From Hymenobacter plasmatis (GTDB taxonomy: Bacteria > Bacteroidota > Bacteroidia > Cytophagales > Hymenobacteraceae), in NCBI RefSeq assembly GCF_020711255.1, contig NZ_JAJFAW010000021.1, positions 42,633 through 106,632 on the forward strand: a DNA stretch of 64,000 nucleotides. Reading direction: 5' to 3'. Numbering within the stretch: position 1 is the stretch's first letter; every line of letters begins with the position of its first letter. A program made the translations under genes and the position numbers. Of this stretch, positions 16,619 through 24,826 are shown one piece after another. Under the pieces are notes generated by a model. It had not been told where the DNA came from. It did not search any database and was given only the letters and a program-made list of their open reading frames with translations.

Positions 16619-16735
16619 TGCGGTGAAATAGGTAGGGGCAGGGCTTGCCCCTGCCCGACCGTTCACGTTGATGCACGCGGCGCTGTCGTAGCTGGAGCTG
16701 CCAGTTGAGCTGGGTCAGGCTTGAACTCATTCGCG

Positions 16736-16783
16736 AAAAAAAGCAAAGGCCCCATTCGTACGAATGGGGCCTTTGCTTTTTCA
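16736..16783. terminator. Bidirectional intrinsic terminator of metY-metX
   Basis: Long perfect palindrome (arms of about 22 bases built on AAGCAAAGGCCCCATTCG) with A- and T-tracts, between metX and a convergent esterase. Confidence 0.93.
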
Positions 16784-16797
16784 TTTCAGCAGCAGGG

Positions 16798-18033
16798 CTA
16801 CTGGAATTCTATACGAACCGGTAGCTGCCCGGGAAACTTCAGCCAATACATGCCCACTTTTAGGGAGCCGCGCAGCACGGTTAGGTCCCGCCCGCTGGGG
16901 CTGAGGGTGCGCACTGCCCGCCCGGTGGCATCCAGCAAGTGGGCTTCGGCCAGCAGTGGCCAAGACTCGGGCAGTAGCACCCGCACGGCGTCTTCGGCCG
17001 GAAGCGGGTAGGCTTGTGCCACTGGTAATGCTTTAGCACTACCCGGTTTCATGGCGGTAATGACGGTGCCGGCCTGGCCCAGGCTGGGCCGCAGGAAATC
17101 GCGGATGGTGCGGAACGTGGTATCGGCGTAAGCGGCGTTGTTCTCGAAGGGAATGTGGCCAGCACCCCGCAACGTCCGCAGCGTGTTGCGGATGCCTACG
17201 GCCGTGGCCCGGGGATGCAGCCGGCCGCTGCCGTACACATACTTGGGTGGAAATACCGAGCCCACCCGGCCCTGAAAATACGGCACGGTGGCATCGGCGG
17301 TGCCATGGACGCTGCAAAGCGGCGCGTTCCCTGGCTCAATTAAGCTGGGGTTTTCGGTGGCACCGCTCAGGTTGAGCACGGCCAGCACGGCACTGCTGTA
17401 GCCAGGGTTGCCACTGGCCCCCTCGATGCCACCCAGGCCGGCGAGGTCTACATACGCCGGTACTTCGCTGGCCTTATCTAAGTAGCCCACTGCCAGCGCC
17501 GCAAAAGCCCCGGCCGACGAGCCGCCCACCGTAATGTAGTTGGGCTGAACGTGGTAGAGATTGGTGGTAGCGGCGTCTTTGCGGAAGAAGCGCACGGCCG
17601 CACGCAGGTCCTGCATGCCCCGAATAGCAGCCTTGGCCACTTGCGGCGTGTCGGCCGGCACGTTAAGGCCGGTGAACGGGAAGCCCAGCCGGTAGTCGAT
17701 GCTAGCCGTGACGTAGCCTAACTTGGCAAACTGGGTGCACACGGCCACCATGTAAGGATCGGTGCGCGAGCCCAAGACAAAGCCGCCCTGGTGAGCGAAG
17801 ATGATGACCGGCCGCTGGGGCGTTGCGTCGCCGGTGGGCTGGTAAATGTCCATCAGCAGTGTTTGGGTGGTGCCGGCGAAGGTCACGGCCGAGCCGTACG
17901 CCACGCCGGAAGCCACCGTCACGTTTGGGAAAATCGGCCGGTAGTAGCGGCCGCCCGTGGTATCAATCTGGGCCGAAGCGGTTTGCAGTCCCGCCAGCAG
18001 CAAAGCCGCGAAGAGTAGAAAAGCTGATTTCAT
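16798..18033 (-). CDS. Secreted carboxylesterase-like alpha/beta hydrolase with short C-terminal sorting-type domain
   Basis: 411 residues from ATG 18033 with a signal peptide (FAALLLAGLQTASAQ). The esterase-lipase domain has an oxyanion HQGG motif, the nucleophile in GGSSAGAFAAL, the Asp in GTADATVPY and the His in GAGHIPFE. After residue 320 there is a short beta-rich region (VRVLLPESWPLLAEAHLLDATGRAV ... VGMYWLKF) resembling a degenerate T9SS type A sorting domain. The first ~310 residues are highly similar to the N-terminal part of the next gene, even at DNA level, so the two are a tandem duplication. Substrate unknown; secretion to the cell surface or medium is likely. Confidence 0.83.
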   Translation of the reverse strand: MKSAFLLFAALLLAGLQTASAQIDTTGGRYYRPIFPNVTVASGVAYGSAVTFAGTTQTLLMDIYQPTGDATPQRPVIIFAHQGGFVLGSRTDPYMVAVCTQFAKLGYVTASIDYRLGFPFTGLNVPADTPQVAKAAIRGMQDLRAAVRFFRKDAATTNLYHVQPNYITVGGSSAGAFAALAVGYLDKASEVPAYVDLAGLGGIEGASGNPGYSSAVLAVLNLSGATENPSLIEPGNAPLCSVHGTADATVPYFQGRVGSVFPPKYVYGSGRLHPRATAVGIRNTLRTLRGAGHIPFENNAAYADTTFRTIRDFLRPSLGQAGTVITAMKPGSAKALPVAQAYPLPAEDAVRVLLPESWPLLAEAHLLDATGRAVRTLSPSGRDLTVLRGSLKVGMYWLKFPGQLPVRIEFQ

Positions 18034-18119
18034 AACATACAGTCTAAGACAGCAAAAGAATAAAATCAACCGGCCCACCCGGACGCCTCATCAACCCAGG
18101 ATTTCACAAGCCCCAGGCC

Positions 18120-18148
18120 GGCCGGTATTATCAATAGTAATACCGGCC
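18120..18148. other. Hairpin between the tandem esterase genes
   Basis: Perfect 11-bp stem (GGCCGGTATTA / TAATACCGGCC) with a 7-base loop. No T-tract, so termination is uncertain; it may stabilise the 3' end of the upstream transcript. Confidence 0.55.
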
Positions 18149-18169
18149 AGCAAGGCATTGGGTTTCCGC

Positions 18170-21127
18170 TTATTGCACCACCACGCGGCGCACCAGCGGG
18201 GTGCCCGCCACACGCAGATGCAGCTGGTACACGCCCGGCGCTAGCCCCAGCACGTTCACCTCGGCGTTGAGCAGCTGGCCGGTGGGCGCCGCCAACGACT
18301 GACTGCGTACGGTTTGGCCCAGGCCATTGGTGAGCCAAGCGGCCACCACCGGCACCCCGGCCGGCAGCGGAAGCTGCACCCGGAAGCTACCCGAAGCCGG
18401 GTTGGGGTACACCTGCAATTGGGCCGCCAGGGCTTGGGCTGCCGTGGTGGCCGTCACGTTGGCGGCGCGCAGCTCCAGCGCAAACCGGTTGGGCGCCGAG
18501 AGGCTGGCCAGCGTGAAGCGGTACTGGGTGCCAGCCGCCAGCGGGGTGCGGGTGCCGGTGAGGGCATCGGTCAGGGTGAGGGCGGTGCCGGGAGTGAAAT
18601 TGACCAGGTCCTCGGCGGCCAGCACGTACGTGCCCGTGTGGGGAGCGGTGAGCGCCAGCGGCACCACGGTCGCGGCCGTGAGCAGGGGCAGCCCGTTGAT
18701 GGCCAGTTCGTGGCCGGCCGCTACGGAGGCCAGGTTCAGGCCACTGGGGTTGGGCAGCTTGTCGGCATCGTAGGCGAGGTCGGGGCCGGCGGTCGCGCCG
18801 GCTTCGAGGTAGAGGTAGGTTTCGTCAAGGGAGCCGGGCGTGGCCGCATCGGCTAGGGTCAGGCGCAGGCGCGGCCGGGTATCGGCGGTGCTGCGCTGCA
18901 GCGTGGCGGCGTTGGCCCCCGCAAAGTCCGTGATTCGGGCGCGCAGGTTGAAAGTAACCGTGACGGGGGCCGTGGCGAGGGAGCGCACAAAGAAGCCCTG
19001 GCCCAGCGGCACCGTGCTACCGACACCGCCCATGCCGTTGAGGTACGTGCGGTACCGGCCCTCGTATTGCTTGGTGCTCACGAAAATGTACATGGCCGAG
19101 CTCATGCCCGCTGGCACCGTTACGTTGTCCCAGTTCAGGGCCGAGGCAAATGGGTTGCCGAGCAGGTGCCAGCCGGCATCGGGCGAAACCGCCGCGGCGA
19201 GGCTCACGGGAATGTCTTCGTTGTTGCGGCTGAGCGGCCCGGTGAAGGCCAGCGTCTGGTTGGCCTTCAGGTTGACGGCGTAGCCCTGGCCCCGCACCAG
19301 CGGCGCGGGGGCGTTGTTAAAATCAAGCGGCACAAACCAGCCCTTGTCGAATGCCGAGTAGCTCGTGGCGGGAGACGTCGCCACCCGGCCCTGCTCGTAA
19401 TCGAACAGGTTGGGGAAGGGCACCACCAGGTCGGGACGGGTGCTGGTGTTGTAGGCCGGCGTGAGCACCGGCGTGAACGAGGCCGTGGCCAGGTCTACGG
19501 TCTTCACGTTATCGACCGGAGTGGCCAGGTGCCGGTAGCCCAGGCCTGGATTCACCGCAGGGTCTATATAGCGCTGCACGGTGAGTGCGCTGGTGAGGGT
19601 GCCGGGGCCGGGTGTGGACAGGGCCGTGCCGGCGGGGCCCGACAGCAAGGTGAGCGCGCGGGTGCTGTTGTTCAGGGTGCCGCTGGTGGGCAGCAGCCGC
19701 TGGCTGATGCTCAGGGCGTTGGTCAGGGTCACCGAGTTGGCGGCTGGCAAGGCTATTTCCAGCTCGCGCACCTGGGCGGGTAGGCCGGAGCCGGTTACCT
19801 GGTCGGTGGTGCCTTCGTAGGCATAGCCGGCACCGGAGCTGAAAATCCGGGTGCCGGTGTTACGGATGGCGCCCGTGGCCCCACTGGCCGCAATGCCCTC
19901 GGGACTGCAGATGCGCAGCGTGGCGCCGGCCTGCAGCTCAAAGCTGCCGGGGCCGTCTACTACGAAGCAATTGGTTTTCAGCGAGCCCGGCGTCTGGCCG
20001 GTCTGGCTTTTCACCACCAGCGTGCCGTACACCGTGATGTTGCCCAGCAGCACGGCCTGGCTGCTGTTGATGGTAATATCCTGGTAAGAGCCCCCGGCTA
20101 CGTTGGTGGGCGTGCTGATGACCAGGCTGGGATACGACGGCGCCGTGACCGGAACCAGGAGCGGCCGCAGGAACTCGCGCATGTCGCGATACGCGGTATC
20201 GGCATAGGCCAGGCCCGCAGCGGTGGTGCTCTCAAAGGGCACGTGGCCCGCACCGCGCAGGGTGCGCAGGCGGTTGGGCACGCCCACCGTAGTAGCGTAG
20301 GGGTTGAGCCGGCCGCTGCCAAACACATACTTGGGCGGCAGCAGCGAGCCCACCGTGCCCTGCAAGTAGGGCACGGTGGCATCGGCGGTGCCGTGCATGC
20401 TGTACAATGGAGCATTGCCGAACTCAATGAGGCTGGGCCGCTCGGTGGCGCCGCTCAGGTTGAGCACAGCCAGCACCGCGCTGCTGTAGCCGGGGTTGCC
20501 ACTGCTTCCTTCAATGCCACCCAGACCGGCGAGGTCCACGTAAGCGGGCACCTCGCTGTCTTTGTCTAAGTACCCAACTTCGAGGGCCGCAAACGCCCCC
20601 GCCGATGAACCCCCAACCGCGATACGGCTTGGGCTGACCCGATAGGTATTCGTAGTAACGGCATCCTTGCGGAAAAAGCGCACCGCCGCGCGCAGGTCCT
20701 GCATGCCCCGGATGGCGGCTTTGGCTACCTGCGGGGTATCGGCCGGAGCTCGCAAGCCCGTCAGCGCGAAGCCCAGCCGATAGTCGATGCTGGCCGTGAT
20801 GTAGCCCAACTTGGCAAACTGGGTGCACACCTTCACCATGTAGGCATCGGTGCGCGAGCCCGTGACAAAACCGCCCTGGTGAGCGAAGATGATGACCGGC
20901 CGCTCGGCAACAATATCGCCGGTGGGCTGGTAAATGTCCATCAGCAGCGTTTGAGTAGTGCCGGCGAAGGTGACGGCCGAGCCGTACGCCACGCCGGAAG
21001 TCACCGTCACGTTTGGGAAAATCGGCCGGTAGTAACGGCCGCCGGTGGTGTCGATGGGCGTTTGGGCCGAAGCCGTGTGCCAAACGCTGAGCAAGAGCAA
21101 CAACGCGAAAAGTAAAGTAGACTTCAT
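18170..21127 (-). CDS. Esterase fused to large T9SS C-terminal module
   Basis: 985 residues. Signal peptide (LLLLLSVWHTASAQT), then an esterase domain at about 25-330 almost identical in layout to its neighbour (HQGG, GGSSAGAFAAL, GTADATVPY, GAGHVPFE). From about residue 335 a beta-helix/beta-sandwich surface module begins (ITINSSQAVLLGNITVYG ... GYRHLATPVDNV ... GWHLLGNPFASALNWDNV), as found in many T9SS cargo proteins. The end is a clear T9SS type A sorting domain (LQVYPNPASGSFRVQLPL ... LAPGVYQLHLRVAG). SprA encoded at 46-54 kb is the channel expected to export it. The module is absent from the paralog, so it was gained or lost after duplication. Ester substrate unknown. Confidence 0.87.
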   Translation of the reverse strand: MKSTLLFALLLLLSVWHTASAQTPIDTTGGRYYRPIFPNVTVTSGVAYGSAVTFAGTTQTLLMDIYQPTGDIVAERPVIIFAHQGGFVTGSRTDAYMVKVCTQFAKLGYITASIDYRLGFALTGLRAPADTPQVAKAAIRGMQDLRAAVRFFRKDAVTTNTYRVSPSRIAVGGSSAGAFAALEVGYLDKDSEVPAYVDLAGLGGIEGSSGNPGYSSAVLAVLNLSGATERPSLIEFGNAPLYSMHGTADATVPYLQGTVGSLLPPKYVFGSGRLNPYATTVGVPNRLRTLRGAGHVPFESTTAAGLAYADTAYRDMREFLRPLLVPVTAPSYPSLVISTPTNVAGGSYQDITINSSQAVLLGNITVYGTLVVKSQTGQTPGSLKTNCFVVDGPGSFELQAGATLRICSPEGIAASGATGAIRNTGTRIFSSGAGYAYEGTTDQVTGSGLPAQVRELEIALPAANSVTLTNALSISQRLLPTSGTLNNSTRALTLLSGPAGTALSTPGPGTLTSALTVQRYIDPAVNPGLGYRHLATPVDNVKTVDLATASFTPVLTPAYNTSTRPDLVVPFPNLFDYEQGRVATSPATSYSAFDKGWFVPLDFNNAPAPLVRGQGYAVNLKANQTLAFTGPLSRNNEDIPVSLAAAVSPDAGWHLLGNPFASALNWDNVTVPAGMSSAMYIFVSTKQYEGRYRTYLNGMGGVGSTVPLGQGFFVRSLATAPVTVTFNLRARITDFAGANAATLQRSTADTRPRLRLTLADAATPGSLDETYLYLEAGATAGPDLAYDADKLPNPSGLNLASVAAGHELAINGLPLLTAATVVPLALTAPHTGTYVLAAEDLVNFTPGTALTLTDALTGTRTPLAAGTQYRFTLASLSAPNRFALELRAANVTATTAAQALAAQLQVYPNPASGSFRVQLPLPAGVPVVAAWLTNGLGQTVRSQSLAAPTGQLLNAEVNVLGLAPGVYQLHLRVAGTPLVRRVVVQ

Positions 21128-21212
21128 AGAATCAGGAAAAGGGTGCCGATGGTAAAAGCTGTGCCGTGTGCTTGACGCAGAACCAGCCCCCGAGGTTGGC
21201 TCCTTGCTTCCC

Positions 21213-21220
21213 CAAACTTA
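21213..21220 (-). promoter_or_regulatory. Candidate -7 box for the long esterase gene
   Basis: TAAGTTTG on the minus strand, about 85 bases before ATG 21127. No clear -33 element. Confidence 0.4.
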
Positions 21221-21301
21221 ACCGACAACACCCGCATATAGCACCACGGTAGCATAGCCGCCAAGTCCTGCGTTATTTGCGGTCGTTTTTTTCCGTTTTC
21301 T

Positions 21302-22216
21302 ATGTCGGCATTATTTCCTCCCGCTTTGCAGCGTGGCCAGCGCGTGGCCATCGTCAGCCCCGCCCGTAAAATCAGCGCCGCCGAGCTGGCCCCCGCCATC
21401 GCCACCCTGGAAAGCTGGGGCCTGGAAGTGGTGCTGGGCGACAGCATTGCCGGCGAGCACCACCAGTTTGCCGGAAACGACGACCTGCGCCGCCGCGACT
21501 TCCAGCAGCAGCTCAACGACCCCAGCATTCGGGCCATTCTGTGCGCCCGCGGTGGCTACGGCACCGCCCGCATCGTCGACGGGCTAGACTTTTCGCGCTT
21601 CGCCCAGCAGCCCAAGTGGATAGCTGGCTTCTCCGACATCACCGTGCTCAACGGCCACCTGCTGCGCCTGGGCTACGCCAGCATCCACGGCGTGATGCCG
21701 GTGCTCTTTCACCAGGAAGGCGGCGAGCGGGCCCTCGAGAGCCTGCGCCGCGCCCTGTTTGGCGAACCGGCCCTGCCCATTGGCGCGCCCTGGCACGAGC
21801 TCAACCGGCCCGGCACGGCCACCGGGGAGCTAGTGGGCGGCAACCTAAGCCTGCTGCACACCGTCACGGGCACGGCCTCGCAAGCCAGCTTCGAAGGGCG
21901 CATTCTGTTCCTAGAAGACCTCGATGAGTACCTCTACCACATCGACCGCATGATGCTGCACCTGCACCGCAGCGGGCAGCTGGCCGGGCTGGCCGGCTTG
22001 GTGGTGGGCCACTTCTCAGATATGCGCGACAATGCCGTTCCCTTCGGCACCACGGCCGTGGAAATCATCGATTCCTACGCCCGGCACTACAATTTCCCGG
22101 TGGGCTACGGCTTTCCCATTGGCCACGAGCCCACCAACGACGCCGTGGTCGTCGGCCAGGTCATGCGCCTGGATGTGACGGACGCCGGCAGCACCCTCGA
22201 GCCCGAGCGGGCCTAG
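21302..22216 (+). CDS. LD-carboxypeptidase (S66 family)
   Basis: Muramoyltetrapeptide carboxypeptidase, removing the terminal D-Ala from peptidoglycan tetrapeptides during cell wall recycling. 304 residues, no signal peptide, so cytoplasmic. The N-terminal RVAIVSPARKIS strand opens the fold, ARGGYGTARIVDGLDF follows, and the catalytic Ser is in WIAGFSDITVL. The acid is probably the Glu of LFLEDLDEYLYHIDRM and the His is in FPIGHEPTNDAV, fitting the Ser-Glu-His triad of S66. Its stop codon overlaps the stop of the convergent hydrolase gene. Confidence 0.9.
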   Translation: MSALFPPALQRGQRVAIVSPARKISAAELAPAIATLESWGLEVVLGDSIAGEHHQFAGNDDLRRRDFQQQLNDPSIRAILCARGGYGTARIVDGLDFSRFAQQPKWIAGFSDITVLNGHLLRLGYASIHGVMPVLFHQEGGERALESLRRALFGEPALPIGAPWHELNRPGTATGELVGGNLSLLHTVTGTASQASFEGRILFLEDLDEYLYHIDRMMLHLHRSGQLAGLAGLVVGHFSDMRDNAVPFGTTAVEIIDSYARHYNFPVGYGFPIGHEPTNDAVVVGQVMRLDVTDAGSTLEPERA

Positions 22217-23577
22217 TTCGCGGGCCGAGTGGCTGGCTGCTCGGCTTGGCCCTGCAGAAACTTCAGTACCGCGGCGTTGAATACCTCCGGGTTCTCGCGC
22301 GGGGCGTAGTGCGTGAGGCCGGGCAAAATCTGCACCTGCCCGTGGGGCAGGCTGGCGGCAATGAGCCGCGTGTGGGCATCCTGAATGAGGTCGTGCTCGC
22401 CCGCCAGCACCAGCGTGGGCGCCGCAATACTGGCCAGGTCTGCGGCCTTCATGTGGGGGTAGTCGAGCAGGAGCACCATCAGCGGCCGCACCTGGCGCGC
22501 CTGCTTGTTAATGGGCCAGAGCAGCGTGGTCATCCGCTTACCCTGGTGCACTTCCTTGAGCGTGGCGGGCGTCACGGCCAGGGTATCGGCCCAAAGGTTT
22601 GCGCCCATGGTCACCAGCTTTTTCACTTGCTGCGGGTGGTGCTGGGCCAGGCTCAGGCCGGTGTTGCCGCCGTCGCTCCAGCCCACCACGTGGGCCGCGG
22701 GAATGTGCAGGGCCGTGAGCAGCGCGCTCATATCTTCAGCAAAAAGGTCATAGCTCAACGTCTGGCCATTGGTAGTCGACTGGCCCTGGGCGCGGGTATC
22801 CACGGCAATGACTTGGTAATGCTTGGCCAGCTCCGGAATTTGGCCATTGAAGGCACTGATGGACTGTCCGTTGCCGTGCAGCAGCAACAGTGGCTCGCCG
22901 CTGCCATAGGTTTCGTAGTACACCTTGATGCCGTTGACGGCCACGGTATGCCCGGCGGGGGCATTCTTGCCGTACTGCACCACGTTTTTACCGGTTATTT
23001 CCAGGTAGCGGTTGCCTGGGCTGCCGGCGTCTTCGGTCACGGTGCGGTAGCTAAAGCCAGGCACCAGCGTAATGGGCCGCCAACCGTTGGGGAAGCCGCT
23101 GACACTGTCGGCTGCGGCTACGTTGAAGTCGCCGTTGACCAGCGGCAGCGGCTGCCAGCGGCCTTTGGCCGTTTCTACTTCCACCGTAAAATCGTCGAAG
23201 CCAAACGCGCCGTTCAGGTACACTTGCCCGCACAGCGTGAGCGAGCCCGCGGTGCCGGGCAGCTTGCCGTGGCTCGTGTAGGTGCGCCAGCGGCCGTCGC
23301 GGTGCCGGGTACGCATCCGGCCAAACTCAGTGCCGCTGCTCTTCACGTATTTTTTGTGGGTATCCAACACCACCGCGAAGACGTTGGCATTGCTGCTGTC
23401 GCCGGCCAGCGCCGCTACTTTCACCCGGGCGCTCACGCGGTAGGGCCGGCCGGCGTAAGGCCGCACGTCTACCTGCTGCCGAAAGAAAAAAGTTGGGCTG
23501 ACGACGGTCTTGAGCTGGGCCTGCGCCAGCGAAGAAAAACTGATTGCCAGTAAACCGAGCAGGTAGATAAGGCGCAT
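22213..23577 (-). CDS. Secreted alpha/beta hydrolase with N-terminal beta-sandwich domain
   Basis: 454 residues from ATG 23577, with a signal peptide (LGLLAISFSSLAQAQ). Residues ~25-200 look like a carbohydrate-binding-module-like jelly roll (FFFRQQVDVRPYAGRPYRV ... LNGAFGFDDFTVEVET). The hydrolase domain follows: VNGIKVYYETYGSGEPLLLLHG, nucleophile in GWSDGG, Asp in AGEHDLI, His in LTHYAPRENP. The order suggests a surface-bound or periplasmic esterase or peptidase with a binding module; substrate unknown. The upstream start at 23658 would read through a terminator hairpin and is rejected. The stop codons of this gene and of the LD-carboxypeptidase overlap by 3 bases. Confidence 0.8.
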   Translation of the reverse strand: MRLIYLLGLLAISFSSLAQAQLKTVVSPTFFFRQQVDVRPYAGRPYRVSARVKVAALAGDSSNANVFAVVLDTHKKYVKSSGTEFGRMRTRHRDGRWRTYTSHGKLPGTAGSLTLCGQVYLNGAFGFDDFTVEVETAKGRWQPLPLVNGDFNVAAADSVSGFPNGWRPITLVPGFSYRTVTEDAGSPGNRYLEITGKNVVQYGKNAPAGHTVAVNGIKVYYETYGSGEPLLLLHGNGQSISAFNGQIPELAKHYQVIAVDTRAQGQSTTNGQTLSYDLFAEDMSALLTALHIPAAHVVGWSDGGNTGLSLAQHHPQQVKKLVTMGANLWADTLAVTPATLKEVHQGKRMTTLLWPINKQARQVRPLMVLLLDYPHMKAADLASIAAPTLVLAGEHDLIQDAHTRLIAASLPHGQVQILPGLTHYAPRENPEVFNAAVLKFLQGQAEQPATRPAN

Positions 23578-23609
23578 GCCGCAGAAAAAAGAGTGCGTAA
23601 AAACAGTAG

Positions 23610-23654
23610 AGGCGGCGGGTGCCCGGAACGTTGCAATTCCGGGTACCCGCCGCC
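23610..23654 (-). terminator. Hairpin terminator behind the M28 lipoprotein gene
   Basis: 19-bp GC-rich stem (arms built on AGGCGGCGGGT), perfect except one G-T pair, 7-base loop; T-rich stretch follows on the minus strand. Confidence 0.78.
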
Positions 23655-23680
23655 TCAAATCTCACTTAGAATCGGAAGCC

Positions 23681-24709
23681 TTAGTCGATGTACAGCGACT
23701 GCACCATGGTCTGGCCCACGGCCTTCAGGGTTTTGCGGTCGATGATGCTCATGTTGTCGGTGGTGGCGTGGTGGTAGGCCGGGAAGTAGTCGTCGCCGTA
23801 GGGAGGATGGTCGTAGATGTCCAGGGTCGGGATGCCGGCCTTGTTGGTGTACACGTGGTCGTCGGTGATGCCGCCGGTGTCCTGGAAGCGGAAGTAATCG
23901 GAGTAGCCCAGGCGGGCGGCGGTATTCCAGATTTTGTCGAGGGCGGTGCGGGCGTTGGTGCGGGAGGTTTCCTCGCGGGTGAAGCTGCCGCCTTTGGCGC
24001 CCACCATGTCGAGCAACACGCCGTATTCGGCCTTGTAGTTGGCGGGCAGCAAGTGGGTAGACCAGTATTGCGAGCCCAGGCACCAGGAGTCGGTGCTGCT
24101 GCCTTCGAGTTGGTTTTTCAGCTTGGCCTGGGTGCCGTCGTCGTGGCCCCAGTCTTCGGCGTCGAAGAGGATGAAGTCGACGCCCACGTTGGGGGCCAGG
24201 CTATCGGGCTGCTGGCTGAGCACGCGGGCTATTTCCAGGGCCACGGCCACGGCGCTGGCGCCGTCGGAGGCACCGTCCATGGGGGCGTTTTTGTGGGTCT
24301 TGTCGGCATCGGCAAAGGGGCGAGTATCCCAGTGGCCGAAGATGGCCACGCGGCGGGCAGCCTGGGGCTGGTACTGGGCGATGATGTTGCGGCCGTGGAT
24401 GTTGGTGCCGTCGAAGGTCATGGCTTCGAAGGGCTGCTGCATCACCTTCAGGCCGTAGCTCTTGAACTTGGCCACCAGCCAGTCGCCGCAGGCAATGTGG
24501 GCCTTGGAGTTGGGCACGCGCGGCCCAAACGCCACCTGCTTGGCCGTGAACGCATAAGCCGAGTCGGCATTGAAGACGGGGGCCTTGGGCAGCTTGGCTT
24601 CGGCAGGAGCGGTGGCCTCGGAGGTTTCGGCCGCTTTTTTGTCCGGGCAGCCGGTGAGCAACAGCAGGCCGGCCAAGGCGGCCAGGGGAAGGCGAAGTTT
24701 ATGAAGCAT
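23681..24709 (-). CDS. M28 family peptidase / glutaminyl cyclase-like lipoprotein
   Basis: Zinc-dependent aminopeptidase-fold protein, 342 residues from ATG 24709 (24721 also possible). The lipobox LLLLTGC makes it a lipoprotein. Metal-ligand candidates appear in order: His/Asp in FGHWDTRP, Asp in DGASDGAS, acidic pair in LFDAEDWG, Asp in LLDMVGAKGG, His in PAYHHATTDN. The LLDMVGA and TTDN segments resemble glutaminyl-peptide cyclotransferases, which cyclise N-terminal Gln; this is relevant because many exported Bacteroidota proteins gain N-terminal pyroglutamate. Peptidase or cyclase activity cannot be decided from sequence alone. Confidence 0.85.
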   Translation of the reverse strand: MLHKLRLPLAALAGLLLLTGCPDKKAAETSEATAPAEAKLPKAPVFNADSAYAFTAKQVAFGPRVPNSKAHIACGDWLVAKFKSYGLKVMQQPFEAMTFDGTNIHGRNIIAQYQPQAARRVAIFGHWDTRPFADADKTHKNAPMDGASDGASAVAVALEIARVLSQQPDSLAPNVGVDFILFDAEDWGHDDGTQAKLKNQLEGSSTDSWCLGSQYWSTHLLPANYKAEYGVLLDMVGAKGGSFTREETSRTNARTALDKIWNTAARLGYSDYFRFQDTGGITDDHVYTNKAGIPTLDIYDHPPYGDDYFPAYHHATTDNMSIIDRKTLKAVGQTMVQSLYID

Positions 24710-24715
24710 TAAAAG

Positions 24716-24820
24716 TGTCATCCTGAGCTTGCGAAGGACCTTATCACGCCTGCGCTACAATAGCTTACTAAATCTGACGAAAGCAGCCGTGATAAGATGC
24801 TTCCTGCGTCAGCATGACAA
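24716..24820. repeat. REP-like palindromic repeat, copy B
   Basis: Inverted arms: 24716-24748 (GTGTCATCCTGAGC...CTTATCACG) and 24788-24820 (CGTGATAAGATGCTTCC...CATGACAA), about 40 bases apart. Same core as copies A and C (TGTCAT...GCGAAG.A.CTTATCACG). It fills the space between cysS and the M28 gene. Confidence 0.78.
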
Positions 24821-24826
24821 AATTCC

